Positions 11,878 to 26,233 of a stretch of 64,000 bases of DNA are shown here, piece by piece. The stretch covers positions 35,111,501-35,175,500 of the forward strand of contig NC_084921.1 of assembly GCF_958298935.1 (NCBI RefSeq), read 5' to 3'. This DNA comes from Phragmites australis. Taxonomy: Eukaryota > Streptophyta > Magnoliopsida > Poales > Poaceae. The notes beneath the pieces were generated by a model. It made no database searches, was not told the DNA's origin, and was given only the letters and a program-made list of their open reading frames with translations. Position 1 is the first letter of the stretch; every line of letters begins with the position of its first letter. The translations under genes were made by a program, and so were the position numbers.

Positions 11878-12235
11878 GTGCTCAACCAGTTAACTCCTAC
11901 AACGGCTACACCATACATACAAATATGCACCAGATCGATGTGAATGAGTGGAGTACTTATTTACCGCTACGTACCAGATCGCCCGATGTGAATTGTAATA
12001 AGCAATATAATTTTCTACTGTTTTAATTTCTATCGCGGAGTTGTTATGTAATATATGATGCATAATTTGATCGCTCTGTGGTCAAAAGACATCAGCAATA
12101 ATAGTTTTAATAATATTATCATGAAGAGTTTACCTTTTTACGACCTCTTGGTGTTCTCTCTTTCTGTCTCACTAAAATGTTGATGGTCTGTCGGTGGTGC
12201 ATAACTCGTCCTCCGAAGGAAAAAAGCTGCTGTAG
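11878..12235 (+). other. 3' UTR and proximal flank of copy A
   Basis: The stretch aligns with 19217-19500 after copy B, including GATGTGAATTGTAATAAGCAATA, which holds AATAAG-type poly(A) signals near 11995-12003. The duplication therefore included the 3' UTR. Confidence 0.65.
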
Positions 12236-12712
12236 AGTACTAGATTTTTAAAACGGAAAGCTTTATTTCAATTGAGCATTTTGAAGGCTCTCCTCACCCG
12301 ATTTTTATGGCCGCATGATCTTATGCTCAGAATTCAGGGTGGGGTTCACCGAAGCCCAGTAGGCTTAGAGGGAACGTCTTGGTGGTAGATTGTCTTTGCA
12401 GTGGTAGCGGTTCATGGGTGGGGCGACGGGAGCGTCATCGATCGAGGTGGAGGAGGATGACATGTGGACAGGGTCGGGTGAGGTCAACAGTAGAGATGAT
12501 GGCTTTGGTGAGACCCTACCCCCACCGTAGCAGGCGACGACCCATGTGGGTGACAACGAGGGTAAGGGAGGTCGGAGGAAGAGAAGAGGCAAAAGTGATA
12601 GGAGAAAGAAGAAGCATATGGGCCGTTGGATCGTCCAATCCAACCGTCACAAAAATTGAGCACCCGGTACCCAAGAAACACTCGGGTGCCTGTAGATGGA
12701 TGCTTTTAAAAT
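12236..12712. mobile_element. Insertion of about 480 bp in the 3' flank of copy A, type unknown
   Basis: Sequence on either side is contiguous in copy B (GAAGGAAA... joined to AGATGGCTACCA at about 19550), so this block is extra in copy A. It starts near TTTTTAAAAC and ends near TTTTAAAATC. No convincing TIR or coding region is visible. Overlapping frames on both strands look like GC-rich shadows. Confidence 0.45.
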
Positions 12713-15700
12713 CAGCCAAAAGATGGCTACCACTATGCACAATTGAAGTTAGATTACCTTGGTAAAATCTTGTCAATCAGACCATCTTGTGTTTACCAGT
12801 TGGGAAGCGAATGCAGCAAACACACTGTCGCGCAAAGCATACCTTGGCTGGGAGTGTGACTTCTTCCTGGCTGACCTGCGTCCCCAGTTTCCTATTGGAT
12901 GCAGTCACCAAGTGCTGTAATTATGCTTTAATTGAATAGAGATCTTGCCATTTCCTAAAAGAAATTATTTTTCTTACTGTTAGTTCTATCTGAGTAATAC
13001 TAAACACAACTGCGGAGTTTGCGCTATATGTAGAAAAGCAGTAAAGTTTAATAACAAAATAGAGAAATAACAACATTTGCCCCTTAAATTTCCTTGTTAG
13101 TTGTCAACAGAACTATGATCAACAAAGCAATAAGCCATTTGTGCTCATATTTATGCCTGCAAACCTGTGGTTATGAAAGATAGGAATAAGCTCGGGGGCG
13201 GATTAGGCTTCCTCTGTCAATCAAGGGATTAGGTTAAATAATCGACTATCCAAGCAACCTATAAAGAAAACCTTAATTGCCACATTGCTATTATTTTGTT
13301 CCAAATGCTACCACCGAAACTTCCTAATAGGTTTGTAAACATCCGAGATTCCTTCGGTTCCTCTGCATTTGCCCTATTGTATTAGCATGAAGCCAAGGCA
13401 ACTTCAAGTGACTTAATTTACTTGGCTACTTTTTCTTATTGCGGTTTTTGGGTTAACAGAAAAAACATTTTCACCAACTGCAGGCAACACACCTCAATTC
13501 CACTTCGCACCACTATTCTCCACCCTACCTGGCCACGCTCCGCCACAGGGTCCAAAATATTTTAGTGTTCACTGGCACATATTGACCATACAGACATATA
13601 TATATCCTGGTAAATTTTATAACTGCTATGAGATAAATAAGATATGTACTGGTATTCCAGATAGTTCATCGTATTCTGCACGATGAACCATCTCTGGATT
13701 AGAAAGAAGTTCTTCGTATATTCAAAAATAATATATCCGAGAAGCTAAATTTAGAGACTCTGATTATAGTATGCATTCTCCACCTAACTATATATAGAGG
13801 AGAGGAGGTATCTCTAAGGGAGAAGGAAAGATAGGGAAATAAGGTTGAAAGCTAGAATTCGAATAAATAATATGAAGTAAGTCTAATCGATAGAAACAAA
13901 AATAATCTATTAAAATCCATAACAAATTTGAGCATCGATTAGACTCATCCGATAATAATTTTAGGATTTAGAATGACAGAGCTAATCGAGATCCTTAGAA
14001 TTAGATCTAAACACTCCTCCATTGTAATCTCTTCTCCTAATATTAATTAAGGAAGAACATAGCATATAACTATTATTCTAGAAGATTTGAAACTGTATAA
14101 AATCCCATGCTCTAGTTTTTAAAACACACAATTGATAATCATATATTCTTACTTTAAATAAGTATTTGGACAATCAATTTTATTGATCGGTGACAACACC
14201 TACCTAGCTCAAAGCAGTGCACTCACATAACTTCAAATTGGCAATTTTGCTTCAGATTTACACATGTTGCGACGCCTATAGTGAAGTAGTGCATGCGGTC
14301 TATTTCAAACCAAGCTTCACCGTCACACACAACTCAGCTCTCGCTAATAACACAAGGTCCTGAAAGGGTCTAAGATTTGCCTTTGCCCCTGGCTGTAGCT
14401 CCGGAGAGGCGTGGTGCCACGGTTGGGGTTGCGTCGCCTTCCAGTGTGTTGACACATTTTTTTCGGCAAACATGTGAATTATTAATCTTCAATTTGAACA
14501 GTAGCGAAACAGTACGACGATGAGTACTACAACAGTGTTCTTGTCACGCAGCTTAAACAGTGCTACAACAGTACACGATCAGTAGTGCAACAGACCGAAC
14601 GCGCATGAGCGAGGTTCGATCCCCGTTCGCACTCCCATATATCCTGTAGACCTCCAATGAAAACCGATATTAGGAGCCCTGTTTAAAAAAACAATAACCT
14701 TAGCAGCACAAGTCTTCACGTAGAATCTTCACACAGCACCTGACTTTTATCCACTGTGCAGCACCGTGCTGATCACCTAGGCCGAGAAACTAGCAGTCAC
14801 GGGCGCCGAACAGTGTTTACTTCACGGTACTATAGCGCAAGGACCGATGAACATCACAGTACAGCGCGCAGGGAGCATGCAATTGCTTTGTTAATTCTGT
14901 AGCTGGATGTTGAAACGATGAGGACAGCCACCAGGGACTCACAGGGAACAAGCAACTGTGCCGATCGCCTTGCGCACAGCACAGAAAAACGAATTCTCAC
15001 CGTATTGGGTATTTAGTAATCAGGAGATTTGACTGATTAATCGTTCGATTTTACCGGCATTTGACCGTATTTTTCGTATTTTATTTGTGGCAAAAAACCA
15101 CTTGATTTTCTTCAAAAACCACTTAAATTTTATCAAAAAACCATTGGTTTTATCAAATTTTAGCAAAGTTCAAGAGAAATCTTAAAAAATAACTTAACCT
15201 TATAAAATCGATAACTAATTTATCTAAGTTTTAAATAAATAAAACAAATTTTGTTGTTTTTTTTAACATCATGATCTATATGATAAAAATATTTATAATA
15301 ATAAAAAAGTTGAATATGTTTGTGAGAAAATGTATTTGTTAAACCTAGCTAAATGCATAGTTAATTCTTTGCTAATAAAAAAAAAAATATGAAACCAATT
15401 TTTTAGACCTCGTATCTATGTGTTTTAAAATATATGAACTCATGAAATAGCTACAATAACATGTAGGATTTTGTAAATATGTTACAATAAATTAATTCAT
15501 AACTCACACCTCCAAAATTAGTGAAGCTACTTTTATTAGTTTACTTATACTATATTTTATGTATGAGAACCGTAGATATGAAAATGTTAATTACAATGTT
15601 GTTTCTTAATATGTTCACTTTATGTTTGTGAATTTTATAAAAATTATAAAAAAATTAAAAAAACTCTAAATGAAGTGAAACTAATTTTATAGATACTCTT

Positions 15701-16100
15701 AAGTACACCCTACACACTAAATAAAGTAAAAATATTTTTTTAAAATTTAAATTCGAAAATCGGTCGAATTTAAAATTTGGCGTGAACCAAATTAACCAGT
15801 TTTTACGAATATCGATCGTTTTCGACGAATTTCCCAACCGTGGCTCCAGCAACAAACCAGAATTCTTCTTCTCACAGCTATGGCCTTACTAGCTAGTTTG
15901 ACCGATGCACTCGAAATCAGAATGACACAGTGGAAATCGAAACAGGCATCTGAAACAATTTTCGAAGTTCACCAACCGTTTCTTCTGAATCTCGGAATTA
16001 CCAAGGCCTGCTGCCTGCTCCCGCTGCTGGGGTCTCAGACCCCTGCTCCTCCAAAACCGACGACTAGTGCCGCCGCAGAATGGGGAGCCTCGCAGACGAC
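12713..16100. other. Spacer between carbonic anhydrase copies
   Basis: 12713-12960 still aligns with 19545-19770, marking the right edge of the duplicated unit. After that there is no gene. 13560-14060 is AT-rich with TATATATAGAGGAGAGGAGG, resembling a degenerate LTR. 15000-15850 is very AT-rich, with repeated AAAAACCACTT and TTTTATCAAA stretches, and looks like old transposon remnant. Promoter homology to copy A begins again near 16150. Confidence 0.5.
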
Positions 16101-16149
16101 GAGATCAAGTCGAACGTCTCAATCTGGACCTGTTCGCCGTTCCCCATTC

Positions 16150-16333
16150 ATACATCCAGCTATACGAGCGGAGAGGGGAGGAGGAAAAGACGGTGAGCCG
16201 CTGCTTCTTGTGCCTCCCCTGCTATAAAAGGAGGCACGGACGAGGCAGCTCTGCAGCGAACCCGTCCACAGAGACTCCCCTCTTCATCAATCCTCCAGAA
16301 CCAGAAGTCACCCACTCTCCATTACCATACAAG
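16150..16333 (+). promoter_or_regulatory. Promoter and 5' leader exon of carbonic anhydrase copy B
   Basis: TATAAAAG at 16223-16230 follows a purine-rich stretch shared with copy A. The predicted start lies near 16250-16258, and the leader runs to the donor AAG|GTCCGT at 16333. There is no ATG in the leader. This shows the intact arrangement that copy A has lost. Confidence 0.7.
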
Positions 16334-16628
16334 GTCCGTCCCCTCCTCCATCCTCCATGCATCGATGCGTCTTGATCTTTTCCTTTCTTGGCTCGTCGCT
16401 CACTAGCTAGCTGCCGCTTCACCTTTTCTTTTCTTTTTGCTATTGCAATCCTTGCATCCACTTTGGATCACCTTTGTGCATGCTTTCTTTGTGTCATGCA
16501 AGGAAGCCAGAATCTGCATGATGTTCTCCCTCCCTCCACACACGCAAGAAACATGCTGATGCGTCAAGAGTATAGATGTTCTTGTCGTGGATTATAAGGT
16601 GGTTGACGAGTAATTTCGGTTCTTGCAG

Positions 16629-19216
16629 GGCATGGACGCCGTGGATCGCTTGAAGAGCGGATTCGACCAGTTCAAGGCCGATGTCTACGAGTAAGTAATT
16701 CGAGCTAGCGACGTCTACAGACCCTGTATTTGATTTCATTTGGGATTTTGTTTTGGATGCGCGAATTGATCGCTGTCTTTTTCCTCTTGTCAGCAAGAAG
16801 CCGGAGCTGTTCGAGCCGCTCAAGGCCGGCCAGACCCCACAGGTATGCTATACTGTCATTCGATCACCCTTGTGCAGTAGCGAAATGCTCCGGTCGGTTG
16901 TTCTGTGACTCTTGTTCTGTTCATCAGAAATCCTCGAAGCTTTAATTTAACCAAAAACTGCATGATGTAGATTTGGATTTTGTGGGGATCTGGGCAACAC
17001 CTTTGCCCACAACTTTACGCACGACTCTGGGCACACTCTGGCCCGAGTGTGCACACAGCATTTACGGGTCGAGGTCAAACTGGACGAAAGGAGAAAAAAA
17101 AAGAGCTTGTCCCAGCTACATGACTTCATACTTTGGGCGACAGCTTATCGCCATTAGCGGCTGATTAACCCGTCAACGGTTAGATACAAGGATTCTACAA
17201 GAAGTCTGCTCTATGGAGCACAGTTTTCAACCATGTAACAGTAGGCAAAGAAATGCCAGTGCAATTGCTGCTCGATCGACGAATTGAACGCCACCACCAA
17301 GAGACTGTAGCAGTACTAACATGCATGCCGCAAGGGCATGCCATGTTGCGATTTGGCTTTTGATTATTGAGATGTCGCCGTCCCAACATAGGCTTACTTT
17401 GTAGGTGCATGGTTAGGAAGGAGCATGGGTCTCCCACGGCGTATTCTTTCTTCAAGCTTGGATGTCAACATAGGAGAGTAGTTGGTTTGGACGTCTCCTC
17501 CTGACCCTCGTGAAAGTTATGCGCATAAATGTTGGCTAAAACCTTTCGCTTAAGCCTTTGGAGTATTGCGTATTTGCATCTGTGGCCATTAGAGGCGGTT
17601 CTTAGGAGACGCCAAAGGTAGCATGGCCCCTCATTTCTCTACAAAATCCTTAAGCAACCACTTATAGTATAATCACTTGTATACTAACAAAATTATCAAA
17701 CAAAGCATATTTCCTCAAGATTGCCCCCCCCCCCTCCCTACACTTATATTCAAGCTCTGCTCTGCCACTGCTGGGCATGCTGATCCTTACAATATGCTAC
17801 CTGAGATAGAAAAGTTCAGCAGTACCTGAAACCGGCTAAAGCTGATGTTGATTATTGCATCACACCATGCATTCTGATACCCCTTTCCCCTCTCCAAATC
17901 CTACCTCCAAGTGTGAGCTATGTCATCACTCAGCCTCCTGTTGCTGCTCCTATAAGCCAGCATGATCTGCAGCGTTTACTTGGCAGTTTGGACCTTTGAT
18001 TTGCTTGCAAATTGTATGTGGGCTCACTTTCATCTGCCAAATTGCCCGAAGATATTCGGCAATGGGATCAGAATCGGCGGTCTTGCGCGTGGTCGCCAAC
18101 AAGGCACACGAAAGCCTGCGTGCGTAGGCTATCAAGCTCGCACTCGAAACGCTTGCACCTGCCACGGGAACCTTCCTGCCGCTGGGCTTTTGTCTATCCT
18201 GCCCTCCTGCCGCTGAGAACGAAGACAACCGTCCGGTCAAACATGCAAATCAGTCAGGATCGATCTGCCTACGTCCTTATCGATAACGATAAGCGCGAAC
18301 CGTGGGGTGTACAGCGTCCTGTTCCGGCTGCTGATGCCGTGATTGGGTTGGTGCAGTACATGGTGTTCGCCTGCGCCGACTCCCGCGTGTGCCCATCGGT
18401 GACCCTGGGCCTGCAGCCCGGCGAGGCCTTCACCGTCCGCAACATCGCCAGCATGGTCCCAGCCTACGACAAGGTACCTTCGTCGTCTCGTCTGGTAATT
18501 TTGGCCTTGTCGTCGCCACCAGCGGGCATCGGCTCGGCTTACGTGTCACTTGCCAACTGCAGAACCGGTACGCCGGCGTCGGGTCCGCCATCGAGTACGC
18601 CGTCTGCGCCCTCAAGGTGGAGGTCATCGTGGTCATTGGCCACAGCCGCTGCGGCGGAATCAAGGCGCTCCTCTCACTCCAGGACGGCGCCCCAGACACC
18701 TTGTAAGTAACTGAATGATTCAGACAAAAACAGAATCTGTTGAAACTATTTTTTTCCCCTCTCTTACATCATGTTTTTGATTCGAGTATGTTCTCTGTTC
18801 ATTTGACGATGCGCGTAGCCACTTCGTCGAGGACTGGGTCAGGATCGGTTCCCCCGCCAAGACGAAGGTGCAGACCGAGCACGCATCAGTTCCTTTCGCT
18901 GACCAATGCTCCATCTTGGAAAAGGTATGCATGCACTGAAAGATTTCTCTTTGATCCATATGATACCAGCAGTGCCAATTAGCTACCATTAGTTCATCCA
19001 CGCCACTTGGTCTTCCCTGACGACAAATGCATGGATCGAATTGCTGACGGAGTATTTGTTTGATTTCTGAATATTCTGCAGGAGGCCGTGAACCTGTCCC
19101 TCGAGAACCTCAAGTCGTACCCGTTCGTCAAGAAAGGGCTGGAGAAGGGCACCCTCAAGCTGGTCGGCGGCCACTACGACTTCGTCTCCGGCAAGTTCGG
19201 CACGTGGGAGCTCTAA
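16629..19216 (+). CDS. Beta-carbonic anhydrase, copy B (predicted cytosolic)
   Basis: Same enzyme as copy A. Core exons are 16629-16690, 16794-16842, 18357-18473, 18563-18702, 18819-18924 and 19082-19216, with GT/AG junctions and identical exon lengths and phases to copy A. Translation should begin at the ATG at 16632, giving 201 aa. CADSR supplies Cys42 and the Asp44/Arg46 dyad. GHSRCGG supplies His102 and Cys105. By hand alignment it differs from the core of copy A at 25 of 201 positions (about 88% identity), with changes concentrated in the last two exons; the C-terminus is TWEL rather than TWEP. No transit-peptide exon is found upstream, so a plastid form would need splicing from the exon at 3361. 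Confidence 0.9.
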
Positions 19217-19798
19217 GTGGTCAACCATTTGACTCCTACATCATACATACAGATATGCTCCCGATCGATGCGAACGCGTGGAGTACTTATTTACCGCTAC
19301 ATACGTCCGATGTGAATTGTAATAAGCAATAACACGGAGTTTTTTTGGAATATATGATGCATATTGGATCGCCTTGTGGTCAAAAGACATCAGCTATAAT
19401 CTTTTCAATAATATTATGACGAAGAGTTTACCTTTTTATACTATCTCTCTGTCTCTCTCTCTGAAACGTTGATGGTTTTCCGATGGGCGTAACTAGTCCT
19501 CTTGTCCTCTGAAGGAAACATGCTATTTTTTTAGACAATTAGCAAAGAGATGGCTACCATCATGCAATGTTGGAGTCAGATAACCACACCTTGGTAAAAT
19601 ATTCTCAACCGGTGAAACTGGGAATTTTGCATGAAATTCAAGAGCTTAACAGGGATTTTCAGACCTCTTTTTGGCATGACTTGTTATTGTGTGGACTGTC
19701 TCCTTGATTTCCTTTGGATTTTGCAATCCTAGTTTATTGAATAAAGCTCTTGCAATTTGCCATAAAAAAGTTTATTACAGTTGGATGCTTTGTTTAGA
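19217..19798 (+). other. 3' UTR and flank of copy B
   Basis: It carries the same TGTAATAAGCAATA poly(A) region as copy A (near 19317-19331) and remains alignable to the flank of copy A up to about 19770. No gene is present. Confidence 0.6.
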
Positions 19799-20010
19799 CA
19801 CTACGTGAAAAACAGACAAAAGAGACACGTATAAGTGACAGGTCATTACACGATCCATCACTTATGTCACCTCAGGTCAAGACTAGGTATTTACCCATCA
19901 CAGATAACAGATAATAGGTGACGGGTAACCGTCACTTATGTCACTTAGGTTAGGATCAGGTATTTATCCGTCACAGATAACAGATAATAAGTGACGGCCT
20001 ATTAGCCCCA
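19799..20010. mobile_element. CACTA (En/Spm) transposon terminus
   Basis: The sequence starts CACTACGTGAAAAACAG, a typical CACTA-family end. Subterminal repeats follow: GTGACGG-type motifs in both orientations and two copies of CACAGATAACAGATAATA (about 19900-19917 and 19973-19990), each able to pair with nearby CCGTCAC. The partner end (reverse complement ending TAGTG) was not found, so the element is truncated or its right end is masked by later insertions. Confidence 0.7.
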
Positions 20011-20452
20011 AATTAGAGGTTTCCTAGAAGTACATGCTGCTTGTTTCGCAGAAGTAGCACTTTCAGGTGAACCCTATTATGCTACGCAAGAATGAAAGCG
20101 TATGCAGGGAGCTATGCATGTATAGGTTTTGTCAGCTGTCCAACAAGACTGGGGATGTTAAAATCGCATCTATTAGCAAACAAAGTTGGAAGCAGCATTC
20201 CGGAAATCCGCCCCACAACCTCCATATGATCAAAGAATGCTAAGGCCACATAAATGTTAATCATTCTATATGTCCTTGTAAAAAAACTGCCTCCGGTCAC
20301 AAAATGTTAAAAGCAAGATAGTTCACAATCATTTGCTGAACATATAGACCTATAATGAATTACATATACTGCTATATAGAATAACGCAATACACACACCA
20401 TAACCGACATAGGTGGCAACAAAATTCACTCAGTAAAGGAGTTTAGCGTCTA

Positions 20453-22488
<2,036 letters not shown>

Positions 22489-22496
22489 AGGGTGGG

Positions 22497-22627
22497 AGTG
22501 TGCGTGACTGGCTGCGAAGAGCAGGATTATTGGAGATGCATCTGGAGGCTTCTATGTGTGAGACTAGTTGAGTGCCATGTGTTCCAACAGGAGCCAAAAA
22601 TTTTCATAATGTATTATAGTTGACTGA
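22497..22627. other. Residual flank between the hAT element and the next TIR element
   Basis: This continues the 5' flank of the reductoisomerase fragment after the hAT insertion. No feature is seen. Confidence 0.4.
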
Positions 22628-23030
22628 GGGTCTGTTTATTTCAGCTGGAGATTGTGAAAAGCAGCTTGTAGATTGTGGATTGTGAAAAGATAGATTGTTA
22701 TAATCTAGATTGTAAAATTGTTATAATATGAATTGTAAAAGCTGCTAGTTGTTTGACAACCTGAATTCTGAGGTCGGTGGATTACTGCTTTTGGATGTCT
22801 ATTATCTGTAATGCACTCATGTTTTGGATGGCTCACAAGCTTGTGACCGATGGAGCCCACATGGTGGCGAGACAAGGGAGAGGCCAAAGGATAAGGTCCG
22901 TTGGCTTGTGTTCATGTGGCTCATAGAGAAAGGAGAGAGAGATCGGAGATAGGGAGGAGGCCAGAGAGAGAGGAGGCTGGAAGGGTGGAAGAGGGAGGCG
23001 CTAGAGGGAAGTCGGAGGGAGGGAGAGAGA

Positions 23031-24132
23031 TGTTAGAATATGTGGGCTTAGCCCATTATATTTGTATAATTCTAAATAAATTTTAAAGGCCCAACCATGT
23101 GAGGGAGATGCGTTTCTTTAGTCCCACTTTGCTAGTGGATGTGGATGGAGACTAACTTAAAAGGGTTTCTCTCCTCCACCCACTTAGCATGTGTGGATGA
23201 GAGGATTAGAAGAACACGCGTGCGCTCGCTCGCCAAGCCGCACCGCACCGCGCTAGGCTGTGGCTGGGCCATGGCAGGGGCAGAGCACGCAACACTTGCT
23301 TGGATGATCCGCTGAAATCGGGTCCAGTTCCTTGTGCAGATGTGGCCTCCTTTTGCGGTTTCATTCTTTTTGTTGTGTGGGCAAACAGATAAATATATGG
23401 AAATTGTGTTGGTCAAGACTCCGATCGTGATGGCGTAACTGACTCCGGTCATGGAACATCTCAACCGCACGACTCTCCCTCTACATATATCTACCAGCCA
23501 CCGCCACAAAGAAGAGAGGCCATAACTAGGGTTTTGCCAATTTCTCTCTGCTGCGCTGTCACACGTAGTCTACTCCATTCCACTGCACCGGCGTGCACCG
23601 ACGAACGGGAGAGCAGGTCTCCAAAACACCTCGCTCTTGAGATCCTGCACCGGGAGAGGGCGAATAAAGTTTTTGGAAAGCGCTCGTCATGATTGCTCAC
23701 GATCTGCTTCCTCTACATCATCATGTGCTACTTCATCTACATTGCCACCGTCGTCGTCATCTACTACATCAAGATCAACTTCGACCACTTTATCTTCATC
23801 ATCGCCTACTGCATCAACATCATGGGGGCTTCTACATCTTACGTCACCATCAGGTACGTACACTACAATCCTACTCGAGTGTTTAATCGAGTAAACTAGT
23901 CGATATATTACTCGAGTGTTTTAGTCATTACATTTCTCGAGTGAGCTAGTCAAGATCCTTCTCAAGTATCTAGTTGAGGCTGATTGGGGTTAGTCGAATT
24001 CTAGTTGATTCTACTCGAATCTTGTCGGGGCTCGTCCAAGCTAGTCGATAATTGATTATCTTCATCTATTCATGTTCATGTTATATCAGGAATTGAATTA
24101 AATTAAATCTGAAAGTGCTATTATTTTCAACA
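23031..24132 (+). repeat. 5' LTR of the copia element
   Basis: It is 1,102 bp. The last 260 bases contain repeated CTCGAGT/ACTCGAG motifs. A CTACATATAT stretch near 23480 is the likely TATA region. Confidence 0.88.
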
Positions 24133-24165
24133 ATCCAAAAACCTTATTGTAGGCACTTTGATTTA

Positions 24166-25039
24166 ATGATGGCTGGTTTTGCCGATGCATTGAGGCTGGA
24201 CAAGTTTACTGGTGTGCACTTTAAGAGATGGCAAGTCAAAGCCACTCTGCGGCTATTAACTGCTATTGGGTTGCGTCTGGCAGGCCTGAAGGAACTCTTT
24301 CCTCTGACGAGGAGAAGAACTTCGAGGAAGCCAACACAATCTTTGTAGGATGTGTTCGTAGTGCTCTTGTTGATCATCTCTATGATGTATACATGCACAT
24401 AAAGGACACAAAGGAGTTGTGGGACGCATTGAATGCAAAATTTGGTGCGTCAGATGTAGGCAATGAATTGTATATCATGGAGCAATATCATAACTACAAA
24501 ATGGTCAATAATCGATCAGTAGTCGAGCAGGCTCACGAGATTCAGTGCATTGTAAAAGAACTCAAGCTCCTAAAGTGTATCTTACCCGACAAGTTTGTGG
24601 CTGGGGGTATCATTGCCAAATTGCTTCCCTCAGGGAGGAATTTTGCTACTTCTCTAAAACACAAGAGACAAGAAATTTCTGTTGAGAGTCTGATCACGTT
24701 TCTTGATGTTGAGGAGAAAGCTCTAGCTAAGGATGTGTATAACAAAGGAGGAGATGGATAGTCTAGCGCAAATGTGGTGCAACAGTCCTCTAACAGCAAC
24801 TACAAAGGAAAAAATAATAAGCCCAAACAAACCACTAACTTCAACAAGAAGATGAACAAAGATGATAAACTTTGCTTCGTGTGCAGCAAGGTTGGCCATT
24901 GGGCAAAAGATTGTCGAGACCGCAAAGAAAGAAAGGTTAATCAAGGGAAGAACACCAAGTCTGTCAACGTGACTATTGGCAACACTAGAGATGGAACTAG
25001 TGGGTATGATAATCTACCTATTATTTTTTCAGTGAATTA
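24166..25039 (+). pseudogene. copia gag relic
   Basis: MMAGFADALRLDKFTGVHFK opens the gag frame, which then shifts frame at about 24240 into an UBN2-type gag region. The zinc knuckle CFVCSKVGHWAKDC (CX2CX4HX4C) lies near 24875-24916. A stop at 24759 and another before the protease break the frame. Confidence 0.85.
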
Positions 25040-26001
25040 GTCTATTAGTTGGTGGATTGATACTGGGGCTAATGTATATGTGTGTGCTGACAGTTCAATG
25101 TTATCTTTTATCAGATCACTAGAGATTCTTTCGTCTTAATGGGGAATGGGTCTCATGCTCCTATTCATGGTGTTGGCACGGTAGATCTGAAGTTTACTTT
25201 GGGAAATATCGTGCAACGTGTCCCTTCAATAAACAAGAATCTAGTTAGTGGTTCTCTTCTTTGTAGAGACGAGTTTAAGGTGGTACTCGAGTCCAATAAA
25301 GTAGTTCTGTCGAAATATGGACGTTTTATTGGTAAAGGATATAAGTGTGGAGGCTTGTTCCGCTTTTCTCTTTTTGATTTCTGCAATAAATCTGAACCAT
25401 ATTTGTGGCAATATTAATAGAGATAAGGCTAGTGTTTGACACTCACGGTTATGTCTCATAAACTTTTCTTGTATGACTCGGCTTTCCAGCTTGAATTTAG
25501 TTTCGAAATTTTCCATTGTTAAAGGTTCTAAGTGCCAAAGTTATGTGCAATCTAAGCAACCTCGTAAGCCTCAAGGCAGTCAAGGAGAGAAATTTGGTAA
25601 CGTTAGAACTCGTACATTCAGATCTTTGCAAGATGAATGGTGTGTTGACGAAGGGTGGAAAAAGATATTTTATGACTTTAATCGATGATGCATCTAAATT
25701 TTTTTATGTGTATTTGTTGAAATCGAAAGATGAGGCTCTAGACTAAGATCTATAAGGCAGAAGTTGAAAACAATTGGAAAGGAAAATCAGAAGACTTAGG
25801 TCGAATCGTGGTGGAGAGTACTTCTCAAGTGATTTCAACTTATTCTGTAGGGAACATGGAATTATTAATGAGATAACACCTCCCTATTCGCCCCAATCAG
25901 ACGAGATAGCCGAGAGGAAGAACCGCACCCTGACTGACCTAGTTACTACCATGTTAGACACTGCGGGTTTATCTAAGGCATGGTGGGGGAGGCCTTGTTG
26001 A
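25040..26001 (+). pseudogene. copia protease and integrase relic
   Basis: WWIDTGAN near 25052 marks the aspartic protease site. Integrase follows in pieces: LELVHSDLCKMNG and YFMTLIDDASKFFYVYLL near 25595-25720, then GGEYFSSDF and ITPPYSPQSDEIAERKNRTL near 25790-25935. Several frameshifts and stops separate the blocks. Confidence 0.85.
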
Positions 26002-26233
26002 CTTCATGTCATGTTCTATATAGAGTTCCTACTAAAAATAAGGAAAAAACCCCATATGAAGAATGAGAAGGGAGAAAACCATCACTTTCTTATTTGCGCA
26101 CTTGGGGATGTTTGGCAAAAGTCAATGTACCAATAACTAAAAAGCGCAAGTTGTGATCTAAGACAATGGATTGTGTCTTTCTGGGATATGCTCATTGGAG
26201 CATTGTCTATAGTTTTTAGTAGTTAAATCTGAG

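Noticed and set aside
14605..14630. GGTTCGATCCCC, a match to the tRNA B box
   Set aside because: No A box, acceptor stem or anticodon arm can be placed at the right distance, so it is neither a tRNA nor a clear SINE.
8452..19216. Fused two-domain carbonic anhydrase as in maize
   Set aside because: Copy A ends in a stop directly after its last conserved residues and no alternative donor is evident there, so a fusion cannot be asserted from sequence alone.
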